Source of the DNA: Blautia sp.
GTDB taxonomy: Bacteria > Bacillota > Clostridia > Lachnospirales > Lachnospiraceae
DNA: 60,143 nucleotides
Assembly: GCA_022764275.1 (NCBI GenBank)
Contig: JALERH010000042.1
Location: forward strand, 1-60,143
Direction: 5' to 3'
The first letter of the stretch is position 1. Each line of letters starts with the position of its first letter. The translations under genes and the position numbers were made by a program. Under the pieces are notes generated by a model. That model was not told the origin of the DNA and ran no database searches. It saw only the letters and a list, made by a program, of their open reading frames with translations. Positions 25,469 through 35,063 of this stretch are shown here, piece after piece.

Positions 25469-26662
25469 CTATTTATCATTAGCTGCTGCTACGCCCGGAA
25501 GCTCTTTTCCTTCCAGGAATTCCAGAGATGCACCGCCACCTGTGGAGATGTGGGTCATCTTATCGCCATAGCCAAGAATATTTACAGCTGCTGCAGAATC
25601 ACCGCCGCCGATGATCGTGGTAGCATCTGTATCAGCCAATGCCTTTGCAACTGCTTCTGTACCATGAGCAAAGTTCGGCATCTCGAAGCATCCCATCGGT
25701 CCATTCCATACAACAGTCTTCGCATCTTTTACTGCATCTGCGAAAATCTTTTCTGTCTCAGGTCCGATATCCAGTCCTTCCCAGCCGTCCGGAATCTCGC
25801 CACGTTTTACAACCTGGATATTGCAGTCATTGGAGAAGTCATCACCGATTCTGTTGTCAACAGGAAGAAGAAGTTTTACGCCCTTCTCCTCTGCCTTCTT
25901 CATCATATCCAGTGCATACTGAAGGTAATCATCCTCACACAGGGATCTTCCGATATGTCCGCCCATTGCTTTGGAGAAGGTATAGGACATACCGCCGCCG
26001 ATGATCAGAACGTCAACCTTGTCAAGAAGGTTGTTGATAACAGAAATCTTGCTGGAAACCTTAGCACCGCCAAGGATTGCAACAAAAGGTCTCTCAGGAT
26101 TGTTTACTGCGTTTCCTAAGAAATCGATTTCTTTCTGCATCAGGTAGCCAACTACTGCAGTATCAACAAACTGAGTTACACCAACGTTGGAGCAGTGTGC
26201 TCTGTGAGCAGTACCGAATGCATCGTTTACAAAAACATCGCACAGGGAAGCAAGTTCTTTGCTGAATGCTTCACCGTTCTTTGTCTCTTCTGCACGATAA
26301 CGGGTATTCTCCAGAAGGATCACATCTCCGTCGTTCATAGCTTCAACAGCTGCTTTTGCGTTTGGTCCTACAACTTCCGGATCCGCTGCAAATTTTACTT
26401 CCTGGCCAAGCAGCTCACTGAGACGTTTTGCTACAGGTGCAAGAGATAATTCCGGTTTCGGCTCTCCCTTCGGCTTTCCAAGGTGAGAGCAAAGGATGAT
26501 CTTTCCGCCATCAGCGATTAACTTCTTGATGGTAGGAAGAGCAGCGACAAGACGGTTTTCATCTGTAATCTTACCGTCCTGAAGAGGTACGTTGAAGTCG
26601 CATCTTACAAGGACTCTTTTGCCTTTTACGTTGATATCATCAACAGATTTCTTATTCAGCAT
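25469..26662 (-). CDS. pgk: phosphoglycerate kinase
   Basis: A 397-aa glycolytic enzyme transferring phosphate from 1,3-bisphosphoglycerate to ADP. The N-terminal signature is [24 protein letters not shown] and [10 protein letters not shown] bind phosphoglycerate, and GGGDSAAA and [13 protein letters not shown] lie in the nucleotide domain. AAGGAGGCATAAA precedes the ATG. It follows gap after a strong hairpin, so it may be partly insulated from gap transcription. Confidence 0.97.
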   Translation of the reverse strand: MLNKKSVDDINVKGKRVLVRCDFNVPLQDGKITDENRLVAALPTIKKLIADGGKIILCSHLGKPKGEPKPELSLAPVAKRLSELLGQEVKFAADPEVVGPNAKAAVEAMNDGDVILLENTRYRAEETKNGEAFSKELASLCDVFVNDAFGTAHRAHCSNVGVTQFVDTAVVGYLMQKEIDFLGNAVNNPERPFVAILGGAKVSSKISVINNLLDKVDVLIIGGGMSYTFSKAMGGHIGRSLCEDDYLQYALDMMKKAEEKGVKLLLPVDNRIGDDFSNDCNIQVVKRGEIPDGWEGLDIGPETEKIFADAVKDAKTVVWNGPMGCFEMPNFAHGTEAVAKALADTDATTIIGGGDSAAAVNILGYGDKMTHISTGGGASLEFLEGKELPGVAAANDK

Positions 26663-26696
26663 TTTTATGCCTCCTTATTAATATTTAAATACGAAA

Positions 26697-26725
26697 AGGG
26701 TCCGGTCCTATTCAGACCGGACCCT
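26697..26725 (-). terminator. terminator between gap and pgk
   Basis: A perfect 11-bp stem AGGGTCCGGTC/GACCGGACCCT with a 7-nt loop is followed on the minus strand by TTTTC. The short T tract may allow partial read-through into pgk. Confidence 0.8.
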
Positions 26726-26801
26726 CGCTGAGTTGCCGTTTATCCCGGAGGAGATGCCCCGAAAGCCCTCCCTTGGGCGATTAGCTTCTGCTCAGTATGA
26801 A

Positions 26802-27821
26802 TTATTCGCTAAGCAGTTTGCCAAAGTGTTTGATTGTACGAACCATCTGGCTTGTGTAGGAATTCTCATTGTCATACCAGGAAACTACCTGAACCTCAGT
26901 TGTGCCATTCTCAAGCGGCAGAACCATTGTCTGAGTAGCATCGAACAGAGAACCAAATCTCATGCCAACGATATCGCTGGATACAATCTCATCTTCGTTG
27001 TAACCGAAGGACTCGTTGGAAGCTGCTTTCATAGCTTCGTTGATCTGCTCTTTTGTTACGTTTCCTTCTACAACTGCTGTTAAGATAGTTGTGGAACCTG
27101 TTGGGGTAGGAACACGCTGAGCGGAACCGATCAGTTTGCCGTTCAGTTCTGGAATAACAAGGCCGATAGCTTTTGCAGCACCGGTGCTGTTCGGAACGAT
27201 GTTAACAGCTGCTGCACGGGATCTTCTTAAATCGCCTTTTCTCTGTGGTCCGTCAAGTGTCATCTGATCGCCTGTGTAAGCGTGGATTGTGCACATGATA
27301 CCGGATTTGATCGGAGCAAGGTCATTTAATGCTTTAGCCATTGGAGCTAAGCAGTTTGTTGTACAGGAAGCTGCGGAAATGATATGATCTTCTTTTGTAA
27401 GAGTCTCATGGTTTACATTGTAAACGATGGTCTTCAGGTCGTTTCCAGCCGGAGCGGAAATGATAACGTGTTTAGCACCAGCATCGATATGAGCCTGAGC
27501 TTTTGCTTTGGAGGTATAGAAGCCTGTGCACTCCAGAACTACGTCTACGCCGATTTCTCCCCATGGAAGCTCTGCAGCGTTTGCTTTCGCGTAAATTTTG
27601 ATTTCTTTTCCGTCAACGATGATGGAATCCTCAGTAGCGGATACTTTGTCACAAAGAGCGTATCTTCCCTGAGTAGAATCATATTTTAATAAGTGAGCCA
27701 GCATCTTCGGGGATGTTAAATCGTTGATCGCTACGATTTCGAATCCCTCTGCGCCGAACATCTGACGGAATGCAAGACGACCGATACGTCCAAATCCATT
27801 AATTGCAACTTTTACTGCCAT
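26802..27821 (-). CDS. gap: glyceraldehyde-3-phosphate dehydrogenase
   Basis: A 339-aa NAD-dependent dehydrogenase. [13 protein letters not shown] is the Rossmann motif, Cys153 in SCTTNCLAP is the catalytic thiol, and [11 protein letters not shown] lies near the C-terminus. AGGAGGAATTTATC precedes the ATG. It heads the gap-pgk-tpiA glycolytic cluster and has a good sigma-A promoter. Confidence 0.97.
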   Translation of the reverse strand: MAVKVAINGFGRIGRLAFRQMFGAEGFEIVAINDLTSPKMLAHLLKYDSTQGRYALCDKVSATEDSIIVDGKEIKIYAKANAAELPWGEIGVDVVLECTGFYTSKAKAQAHIDAGAKHVIISAPAGNDLKTIVYNVNHETLTKEDHIISAASCTTNCLAPMAKALNDLAPIKSGIMCTIHAYTGDQMTLDGPQRKGDLRRSRAAAVNIVPNSTGAAKAIGLVIPELNGKLIGSAQRVPTPTGSTTILTAVVEGNVTKEQINEAMKAASNESFGYNEDEIVSSDIVGMRFGSLFDATQTMVLPLENGTTEVQVVSWYDNENSYTSQMVRTIKHFGKLLSE

Positions 27822-27897
27822 GATAAATTCCTCCTATGAATTAAATGGTGAATAACTTGATATTTCTCTTTGTTAAAGAAACACCAATCTGTATTGT

Positions 27898-27926
27898 ATT
27901 GTACCTAATTCCGAACAAAAATTCAA
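27898..27926 (-). promoter_or_regulatory. predicted sigma-A promoter of gap
   Basis: On the minus strand TTGAAT (27921-27926), 17 bp and TACAAT (27898-27903) lie 77 bp before the gap ATG. A second ATTGTA five bases downstream is an alternative -10. Confidence 0.6.
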
Positions 27927-28027
27927 GACTATTTTATAAAAAACATTGTAAAATCCCCCAAAAACCACCACGCGCATGCTATAATAAAAATACTGATGCA
28001 CAAAATCGTTCAGAAAGGAATTTTTAT

Positions 28028-28846
28028 ATGATGAATCATATCTTATGGGACTGTCACATGCACTCTTCGTTTTCCTCAGATTCCCCGACCTCCATGGAGG
28101 ACATGATTCTGGAAGGCATTGCAAAGGGGCTTCACGGCATCTGTTTTACAGAACATCTGGATCCGGATTATCCCCAAACGCCGGAAGGTCTGGATTTTTC
28201 TCTGGATATCCCGGCATACCTGGCAGAATTTTCCCGGCTGAAAGAAAAATATACAGAAAAAATAGAGCTGCGTTTTGGTATCGAACTTGGGCTTCAGATA
28301 CACCTGAGTGAAATGTTCTGCAAGCTTCTTGAAGAATTTCCTTTTGACTTTGTCATTGGTTCCTCTCATCTGGTACATGGAGCCGATGTTTATTATCCCC
28401 GGTTTTTCCAGGGACGTAAAGAAACTCTCTGCTATATGGAATATTTTGAATCTGTTTTGGAAAACCTGTCCTTCTTTGATAGGATGGATGTATACGGACA
28501 TCTTGATTATGTGGTGAGATACGGTCCCAATCAGAACCGTTTTTATTCTTATGGAAGATATAAAGATGTGATCGATGAGGTTCTGAAAAAGCTCATTGAA
28601 AAAAATATCGGTCTGGAGCTTAACACCGGCGGCTATCACTACGGACTTGGTGCGCCCAACCCCTGCCCCGGGATCATCCGCCGCTATCGCCAGCTTGGCG
28701 GAGAAATCATCACCATAGGGGCAGACGCACACACTCCTGACAAAATCGCATTCTCTTTTGGCAAAGCCTCTGAGGTACTCAGGGAATGCGGTTTCAGATA
28801 TTATACTGTTTTTAAGGACAGAAAGCCGGAATTCATCCCGTTATAA
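28028..28846 (+). CDS. PHP-domain phosphatase (histidinol-phosphatase HisK-like)
   Basis: A 272-aa PHP metal-dependent phosphoesterase. WDCHMHSSFSSDS gives the HxH metal motif, FTEHLDPD the next ligands, ELGLQ the glutamate and GADAHTPDKI the C-terminal DxH. It resembles HisK histidinol phosphatase, but no other his genes are near, so the substrate is uncertain. I chose ATG 28028 (AAAGGA upstream, extended -10 TGCTATAAT at 27977-27985) and reject a 61-codon upstream extension. It diverges from gap. Confidence 0.85.
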   Translation: MMNHILWDCHMHSSFSSDSPTSMEDMILEGIAKGLHGICFTEHLDPDYPQTPEGLDFSLDIPAYLAEFSRLKEKYTEKIELRFGIELGLQIHLSEMFCKLLEEFPFDFVIGSSHLVHGADVYYPRFFQGRKETLCYMEYFESVLENLSFFDRMDVYGHLDYVVRYGPNQNRFYSYGRYKDVIDEVLKKLIEKNIGLELNTGGYHYGLGAPNPCPGIIRRYRQLGGEIITIGADAHTPDKIAFSFGKASEVLRECGFRYYTVFKDRKPEFIPL

Positions 28847-28875
28847 AACTCTGAAGTCATTTTTTGTGAATGCTT

Positions 28876-31242
28876 TTATTTCATTAGCTTTTCAATAACA
28901 ACCTTCATCCAGTTTTTCTGTTCCCCATCCAGGGATTTTTTATACATTTTCCGGATCCATTCCGTAATGGCATCGATTGCAATTGGTGAAAAAGTCATGA
29001 GCAGGAATACCAGGATGATCATGCCAAATTCCAGTGATCCCAGAGTCAGCAGATTCTGCAGGATCACTGCTGCCAGAAAGAAGATGCACTGCATACTGTA
29101 AATGATCAGTTTTCGATAACGGTTCAATGGTGCATATACGGTTTTCAAAGCAGCCATATAGTTCCAGCCAGTCACCAGAACACATGCCGTGCTCAGCATT
29201 TCATTGGAATGGTATACATTCTGGCAGACCAGCATCACGGTAAATACGCATCCCGTAATGGTCACGGCTGCCGGAAAAGCATTCATAAATACATGTCTCA
29301 GGAAAGTATGATCAATTTTGTCATAGTTATTTTCCTGTGCGAGAAGGAATGTAGGAATTCCCACTGCGCAGGCACTGATCAGAGACATCTGAATCGGCTC
29401 AAAGGGATATGCCTCTCCGAAAAATATGGTGATCAGAGCCAGCAGCACGGAAAAAATCGTCTTTATCAGAAACATGGAAGCCGCAGTACGGATATTGTTC
29501 ACCACGCGGCGTCCCTGATTGACAATGTCCGGCATGGATGAAAAATTAGAATCCAAAAGCACCACATTTGCAATGTTTTTGGCTGCATCACTTCCCTCTG
29601 CCATCGCAATGCTGCAATCCGCCTCTTTTAATGCGAGAACGTCATTGACACCATCTCCTGTCATGGAAACCGTATGTCCCTGAGATTTCAGTGCCAGCAC
29701 CATTGCTTTTTTCTGCTGAGGAGTCACACGCCCGAACACACTATACCCGGCAACTGCTTCTTCCAGCTCTTCCTGCGTCACAAGCGTGGTGGCATCCACA
29801 TATTTCTCTGCATTTTTCAAACCTGCTTTTTTTGCGATAGCGGAAACCGTCACTGGGTCATCCCCGGAAATTACTTTCAGATCTACGCCCTGTCTGTCAA
29901 AAAATTCCAGCGTCTCCTGTGCATCCTGCCGGATCACATCCGTAAGAAGCAAAAGTGCCACAGGAGTCAGTTCCTGCACAAGTCCTGTTCCTTCGCATTC
30001 CAGCGGGCTGTGTGCCAGAACCAGAACACGAAGTCCTTCTCTTGCGTACTCTGCGCATTTTTCCAGCAGCGTTTCGTTTTCTTCCGGAAAAAGGAACTGT
30101 GCTGCTCCCATCAGGTATGTTCCTTCATTTATGAAGGAAGCTCCACTGTATTTTCTATCTGAAGAAAATGGGATTACATTCCCCACCGTCATATCCCTGC
30201 GTGCCCGAAAACGTTTGTGAAGCGCATCTGCCGTAGCATTCTGATCTTTCAAAACTGCCATCAGGTTTCCCATAACCTTTTCGATTTCCTCTGATGTACA
30301 GTCCGATGTATATGGTTCTATTCCGTCCACACACATAGTGCCTTCGGTGATGGTTCCTGTTTTGTCCAGACAAAGAGTGTCCACTCTTGCCAGTGTTTCA
30401 ATACAGTACAGCTCCTGAACCAGTGTTTTCTTCTTTGCAAGGGTAAGCGCCCCAAGTGTCAGAGCCACACTGGTCAGAAGCACAAGCCCTTCCGGAATCA
30501 TTCCAAGAACGGCAGCAACTGTGCTGACAACAGAATCTTTGATATTATCCCCTACGATATAGTACTGCTTGTAAAAAAGCAGCAGTCCCAGAGGAACAAT
30601 GATAATACTAATTACCTTTAAAATGGCATTCAGAGAATTCCGAAGCTCAGAATTATGGCGTTTGAATTCCTTTGCCTCACTGGTAATCTGAGAGGCATAA
30701 TTGTCTTTTCCCACGTGGACAACCTGACAGCATGCTTCTCCCGCCGTAACAAAGCTTCCGGAAAAAAGATCATCTCCTGCTTCCTTTGTAAGATTATCTG
30801 CCTCACCAGTCAGAAGAGATTCATTTACCTCAAGATTTCCTTCCAGGACTTTACAGTCCGCGGGAATCTGCTCTCCTGCTTTCAGATAGATCAGGTCATC
30901 TATTACAAGTTTTTCCGTGGAAATGCTCCATTTTTTTCCATCACGCAGCACCACAGTCCTGGATTCTGTCAGGATCGCCAGCTTATCAATCGTCTTTTTT
31001 GCCCTGATTTCCTGAATGATCCCAATAATCGTATTGATCAGAATGATTCCCACGAACATGGAATTCTTGTATGATCCTACCAGAAGGACCATGACCATAA
31101 GAACCACATTCAGAAAGTTAAAAAACGTCAGCGTATTTTCTTTTATGATCTGCTTGTACGTCCTCGTGTTAGGGTTTTCGTTGGAATTAATTTTTCCTTC
31201 TGCAATTCGTTCCTGTACCTGTTCATTTGTAAGTCCTGTCAT
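28876..31242 (-). CDS. cation-translocating P-type ATPase (CtpE-like)
   Basis: A 788-aa P-type ATPase. The actuator motif LLTGEAD is near 144-150, MIPEGLVLL marks TM4 (248-256), and the phosphorylated Asp293 is in CLDKTGT. MTGDGVNDVLALKEAD is the hinge. About ten TM segments are present, with no N-terminal heavy-metal domain. The PEGL motif and overall layout resemble CtpE, reported as a calcium transporter in mycobacteria; the ion here is inferred, not shown. Transcribed alone. Confidence 0.9.
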   Translation of the reverse strand: MTGLTNEQVQERIAEGKINSNENPNTRTYKQIIKENTLTFFNFLNVVLMVMVLLVGSYKNSMFVGIILINTIIGIIQEIRAKKTIDKLAILTESRTVVLRDGKKWSISTEKLVIDDLIYLKAGEQIPADCKVLEGNLEVNESLLTGEADNLTKEAGDDLFSGSFVTAGEACCQVVHVGKDNYASQITSEAKEFKRHNSELRNSLNAILKVISIIIVPLGLLLFYKQYYIVGDNIKDSVVSTVAAVLGMIPEGLVLLTSVALTLGALTLAKKKTLVQELYCIETLARVDTLCLDKTGTITEGTMCVDGIEPYTSDCTSEEIEKVMGNLMAVLKDQNATADALHKRFRARRDMTVGNVIPFSSDRKYSGASFINEGTYLMGAAQFLFPEENETLLEKCAEYAREGLRVLVLAHSPLECEGTGLVQELTPVALLLLTDVIRQDAQETLEFFDRQGVDLKVISGDDPVTVSAIAKKAGLKNAEKYVDATTLVTQEELEEAVAGYSVFGRVTPQQKKAMVLALKSQGHTVSMTGDGVNDVLALKEADCSIAMAEGSDAAKNIANVVLLDSNFSSMPDIVNQGRRVVNNIRTAASMFLIKTIFSVLLALITIFFGEAYPFEPIQMSLISACAVGIPTFLLAQENNYDKIDHTFLRHVFMNAFPAAVTITGCVFTVMLVCQNVYHSNEMLSTACVLVTGWNYMAALKTVYAPLNRYRKLIIYSMQCIFFLAAVILQNLLTLGSLEFGMIILVFLLMTFSPIAIDAITEWIRKMYKKSLDGEQKNWMKVVIEKLMK

Positions 31243-31349
31243 CGTCTAATCCTTCACCACCATTATTTTCTATTTGTCTACTCAATATAACGATTCCCGG
31301 CCGCAGAAGGATTCAGGACTCTTCGAAAAATGCAATGATATTTTGATAA

Positions 31350-31796
31350 TCAATATTCTTCCGCTTCGTCTTCTTCTCCTTCATGGATGTCAGATTTCGG
31401 TTTCTGAAGACCTTTGATCTCAATATGATGCTTTTCGGCATAATCCCACAATGCCGCATGGATAGCTTCCTCAGCCAGCAAAGAACAATGTACCTTTACC
31501 GGCGGAAGCCCGTCGAGTGCCTCCATAACCGCTTTGTTTGTCACCTGCATGGCTTCCTCGATGGTTTTGCCTTTTACCATTTCCGTTGCCATACTGCTGG
31601 TAGCAACTGCCGCACCGCAGCCGAAAGTCTTAAATTTGCAGTCTTTGATGATATGTGTCTCATCGTCGATATCCAGGAAAATTCTCATGATATCGCCGCA
31701 TTTTGCGTTTCCTACTGTTCCGACACCGCTTGCGTTCTCTATTTCGCCTACATTACGTGGATGCTGAAAATGATCCATTACTTTATCACTATACAT
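31350..31796 (-). CDS. iscU: iron-sulfur cluster scaffold IscU/NifU N-domain
   Basis: A 148-aa scaffold on which [2Fe-2S]/[4Fe-4S] clusters are built. The three cluster cysteines are Cys33 (AKCGD), Cys60 (FGCGAA) and Cys104 (VHCSLL). The last 15 residues are very acidic. It lies 57 nt after iscS with a strong AGGAGG site, the last gene of the rrf2-iscS-iscU operon. This minimal two-component arrangement is usual in anaerobic Clostridia. Confidence 0.94.
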   Translation of the reverse strand: MYSDKVMDHFQHPRNVGEIENASGVGTVGNAKCGDIMRIFLDIDDETHIIKDCKFKTFGCGAAVATSSMATEMVKGKTIEEAMQVTNKAVMEALDGLPPVKVHCSLLAEEAIHAALWDYAEKHHIEIKGLQKPKSDIHEGEEDEAEEY

Positions 31797-31853
31797 ATTT
31801 TTTTCCTCCTGACAAGTGTTTTTCTTCTAATTCTTCAAATAGAAGATTATTTT

Positions 31854-33038
31854 TTATTTGTTATGCTTCAGAAAATCTTCGTACAACGGTGACATACTTC
31901 TTAAGTTTGCTACAATGTCTTTCAGCTTATCTACCACAAAATCCGCATCCTCCATCGTTGTCTCCTCACTGAGAGTCATACGGAGAGAGCCATGTGCAAT
32001 CTCATGAGGCAGTCCGATCGCAAGAAGCACATGTGACGGATCCAGAGAACCGGATGTACATGCGGAACCGCTGGATGCACAGATTCCGTAATTGTCAAGC
32101 ATCAGCAGCATGGACTCGCCCTCCACAAACTGGAAGCTGACATTCACATTGTTCGGCAGACGTTTTGTACGGTCACCATTCAGTTTCACATATGGTATCT
32201 CAGCCAGAATTCTGTTGATGATATGGTCACGAACCTGAATTTCCTTTGCAGTACGCTCCTCCATGGTACGTGCCGCACGCTCAGCCGCTGCACCGTATCC
32301 CACGATACCCGGCACATTTTCTGTACCTGCACGGCGTTTTCTCTCCTGTGCACCGCCATGCACAAAAGAACGGATTTTTACGCCTTTTCGAATGTATAAG
32401 AAACCGATTCCTTTCGGTCCGTTCAGCTTATGTCCGCTTGAGCTCAGCATATCAATTCCCAGCTCATCAACCTTGATTGGCACCTGTCCGAATGCCTGTA
32501 CGGCATCCGTGTGGAAAAGAATGCCATGCTCTTTTGCAATCGCTCCGATTTCCTTAATCGGCTCAATGGTACCGATTTCGTTGTTTGCAAACATAACGGA
32601 AATCAGGATGGTCTCCGGTGTGATGGCTTTTTCCAGCTCTTCCAGTTTTACCATACCGTTCTCATCCACGTCCAGATAGGTGATTTTTGCACCGCGCTCT
32701 TTTTCCAGATACTCGCAGGTATGGAGAATGGCATGATGCTCGATTTTTGTGGTGATAATGTGGTTTCCCTTTGATTTGTATGCTTCAAACGCTGCCTTCA
32801 GTGCCCAGTTATCTGCCTCGGAACCACCGGCTGTAAAATAAATCTCTTCTTTTTTTGCCCCAAGAACCTCTGCGATCTGTTCGCGCCCTTTGGTGATGGC
32901 CGCTTTGCTCTTTCCTGCAAAGTCATAGACACTGGAAGGATTTCCATACAGCTCCGTAAAGTAAGGAAGCATTGCCTCCACAACCTCCGGCGCTGTTTTT
33001 GTCGTCGCCGCATTGTCCAGATATATCATTTTTCCCAT
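31854..33038 (-). CDS. iscS: cysteine desulfurase (IscS/NifS)
   Basis: A 394-aa PLP enzyme that takes sulfur from cysteine for iron-sulfur clusters. The N-terminus is IYLDNAATTKTAPEV, Lys204 in SSGHKLNGPKG binds PLP, and Cys327 in SSGSACTSG carries the persulfide. TAGGAGGATG precedes the ATG. It lies 22 nt after the rrf2 regulator. Confidence 0.95.
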   Translation of the reverse strand: MGKMIYLDNAATTKTAPEVVEAMLPYFTELYGNPSSVYDFAGKSKAAITKGREQIAEVLGAKKEEIYFTAGGSEADNWALKAAFEAYKSKGNHIITTKIEHHAILHTCEYLEKERGAKITYLDVDENGMVKLEELEKAITPETILISVMFANNEIGTIEPIKEIGAIAKEHGILFHTDAVQAFGQVPIKVDELGIDMLSSSGHKLNGPKGIGFLYIRKGVKIRSFVHGGAQERKRRAGTENVPGIVGYGAAAERAARTMEERTAKEIQVRDHIINRILAEIPYVKLNGDRTKRLPNNVNVSFQFVEGESMLLMLDNYGICASSGSACTSGSLDPSHVLLAIGLPHEIAHGSLRMTLSEETTMEDADFVVDKLKDIVANLRSMSPLYEDFLKHNK

Positions 33039-33060
33039 TTTTTCATCCTCCTATTTATGA

Positions 33061-33537
33061 TTAAGACTGCCGTTTTGCAGGAGGACATCCCGCTTCGCTG
33101 CAGTTTTGATTCTCTTTTTGTACCTTACGGTTTTCCTCGATGAGCTCAGACAGCATCATGTGATCCACAGCCTGTGTGATACCGTCGTTTATGCGTTTCC
33201 AAACGTATTTTGCAACACAGATATCCGCTCCTCGGCACAGCCCTTCTCCTTCATTTCCAGGACACGCCACAGCTTCCAGGCCTCCCTCCAGCACGCGAAG
33301 GATATCTCCCACTGAAATCTCCTGTGCTGGTCTGCCCAGGCGGTAACCTCCGCACGCTCCGCGGCTGCTCTGGACAAAACCGGCTTTTTTCAGCAATGCC
33401 ATAAGCTGTTCCAGATACCCTACGGATATCCCCTGTCGTGTCGCAATACTCTGGATGGAAACAGACTCATTTTCACTGTGCAGGCCCAGATCAATAAGTG
33501 CCCTCAGGCCATATATCGCTCTTGTTGAAAGTTTCAT
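33061..33537 (-). CDS. Rrf2-family regulator, IscR-like
   Basis: A 158-aa winged-helix regulator. The N-terminus KLSTRAIYGLRALIDLGLH and the recognition segment QSIATRQGISVGYLEQLMALLKKAG are characteristic. Cys92, Cys101 and Cys107 are placed like the cluster ligands of IscR, so an iron-sulfur sensor is likely. It leads the iscS-iscU operon. A perfect palindrome between its promoter and start predicts autoregulation. Confidence 0.93.
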   Translation of the reverse strand: MKLSTRAIYGLRALIDLGLHSENESVSIQSIATRQGISVGYLEQLMALLKKAGFVQSSRGACGGYRLGRPAQEISVGDILRVLEGGLEAVACPGNEGEGLCRGADICVAKYVWKRINDGITQAVDHMMLSELIEENRKVQKENQNCSEAGCPPAKRQS

Positions 33538-33556
33538 CCATCCACCTCATTTTAAT

Positions 33557-33575
33557 TCCAAGTGTTTTACTTGGA
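33557..33575. promoter_or_regulatory. palindromic operator before rrf2-iscS-iscU
   Basis: A perfect inverted repeat TCCAAGT-GTTTT-ACTTGGA sits just downstream of the predicted start site. This position suits repression by the Rrf2 protein. Confidence 0.7.
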
Positions 33576-33585
33576 TTTCGAATTC

Positions 33586-33614
33586 ACTTTACCAGATAAT
33601 AGTGGTTCTGTCAA
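33586..33614 (-). promoter_or_regulatory. sigma-A promoter of the rrf2-isc operon
   Basis: On the minus strand TTGACA (33609-33614), 17 bp and TAAAGT (33586-33591). The operator palindrome starts 10 bp after the -10 box. Confidence 0.7.
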
Positions 33615-33660
33615 GGAGATATTTTGCATATACTGACAAAAAAGGTACAGGTTTATTGTT

Positions 33661-34980
33661 ATGTCAAAAAAGCGCTTTTTACAGGGGACTCTGATTCTCA
33701 CCTGCACCGGGCTTCTGAGCCGTTTTATCGGATTCTTCTATAGAATATTCCTGTCTCATGCCATTGGTGCGCAGGGTCTTGGAATTTACCAGCTCGCCAT
33801 GCCTCTGCAGGGTGTTGTCATGGCTCTTTGTGCCGCCGGAATGCAGGCAGCCATTTCCCGTCTGTGTGCCTCCCGAATGGCTCTTGGACAGGAAAAAGAA
33901 TCCAGAAATTATTTTTTTCTGGGTACCGGAACAGCTGTTTTATTTTCCGCAGCAATTTCTTTTCTGGTCTACGAAAATGGGGAATTCTTTGCCGTACAGA
34001 TTTTAAAGGAGCCCAGAACCTTTTCTCTCATACGGCTTTTATCTTTCAGTTTTCCCCTGGGTGCCCTCCATTCATGCATCAACAGTTATTATTATTCCAG
34101 GAAACAGACTGCCCTGCCTTCCGGCATACAGCTTCTGGAACAGATTGCAAGAGTTGGAAGCAGCTATGTTCTGTATCTCATCTTTCTTTCGGAAGGACGT
34201 GCGGTTACCCCCATAATCGCCATCGGAGGAGCACTTTTCAGTGAAATCGTGGCCGCCCTTTCCTCTCTTATCGCAATCGGAGTGGATTTTAGACGCAGCC
34301 ATTACAGAATCCGGCAGATCACCCATCCTCTGTCAGGAATCAAAAGCATGTTGGAAATGGCCTTTCCCCATTCCATGAATCGGCTGCTGCTCACTCTTCT
34401 TGGCAGCATGGAAGTGATTCTTATTCCTCAGCGGCTTCAGCTCTTTGGCCTGGGCAGTGAAGAATCACTGGCAATATACGGTGTATTTACCGGAATGGCA
34501 CTGCCCCTGATCCTGTTTCCCTCTACTGTCACCAATTCTGCCTCTGTTATGCTCATGCCGTCTGTTGCAGAGCTCCAGGCGCTTGGATATAAAAAACGAA
34601 TCCACTATGTGACAGGCCGCACCAGCCGGTACTGTTTTCTGCTGGGTGCAGGCTGCACTTTGTTTTTCTTCGTCTTTGGAAAAACACTGGGGGGATTTCT
34701 GTTCCAGAGCCCCACTGCCGGAGTTTACATAAAAACTCTGTCCTTTATCTGCCCTTTCCTCTACATGAACACTGCCCTGACCAGTATTCTGAATGGCCTG
34801 GGCAAACCCAACACCTGCCTTCTTCACAGTGTGGCAGGCATCAGTATCCGTATCTGCTTTGTCCTTTTTGCCATACCCAGGATGGGAATCCGCGGCTATT
34901 TTTATGGAATGCTGTTATCCGAGCTGCTGCAGTCCATCCTCCACCTTACGTCCCTCTTTCGGATAGAAGGGAATTCCTGA
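33661..34980 (+). CDS. SpoVB/MurJ-like polysaccharide flippase
   Basis: A 439-aa protein with 12-14 TM segments of the MOP exporter superfamily. The N-terminus KKRFLQGTLILTCTGLLSRFIGFFYRIFLSHAIGAQGLGIYQLAMPL matches the stage V sporulation protein B group, which flips lipid-linked cell-wall or spore-cortex precursors. The ribosome binding site is weak. It diverges from the rrf2 operon with only 123 bp between, so the Rrf2 operator lies in its upstream region too. Confidence 0.85.
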   Translation: MSKKRFLQGTLILTCTGLLSRFIGFFYRIFLSHAIGAQGLGIYQLAMPLQGVVMALCAAGMQAAISRLCASRMALGQEKESRNYFFLGTGTAVLFSAAISFLVYENGEFFAVQILKEPRTFSLIRLLSFSFPLGALHSCINSYYYSRKQTALPSGIQLLEQIARVGSSYVLYLIFLSEGRAVTPIIAIGGALFSEIVAALSSLIAIGVDFRRSHYRIRQITHPLSGIKSMLEMAFPHSMNRLLLTLLGSMEVILIPQRLQLFGLGSEESLAIYGVFTGMALPLILFPSTVTNSASVMLMPSVAELQALGYKKRIHYVTGRTSRYCFLLGAGCTLFFFVFGKTLGGFLFQSPTAGVYIKTLSFICPFLYMNTALTSILNGLGKPNTCLLHSVAGISIRICFVLFAIPRMGIRGYFYGMLLSELLQSILHLTSLFRIEGNS

Positions 34981-34997
34981 AAGCCTGAATTTTCCTA

Positions 34998-35026
34998 TCG
35001 ACAATTTCCAGAGATTGGTTTATAAT
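34998..35026 (+). promoter_or_regulatory. predicted promoter of the DAHP synthase gene
   Basis: TCGACA (34998-35003), 17 bp and TATAAT (35021-35026) lie 37 bp before the ATG. Confidence 0.55.
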
Positions 35027-35063
35027 ATGGGACTGAAAGTGAAATTGCAAAGGAGAAAGAACT

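Noticed and set aside
27845-28027. N-terminal extension of the PHP phosphatase
   Set aside because: It would cover the gap promoter region and its own predicted -10 box; the PHP domain starts right after ATG 28028.
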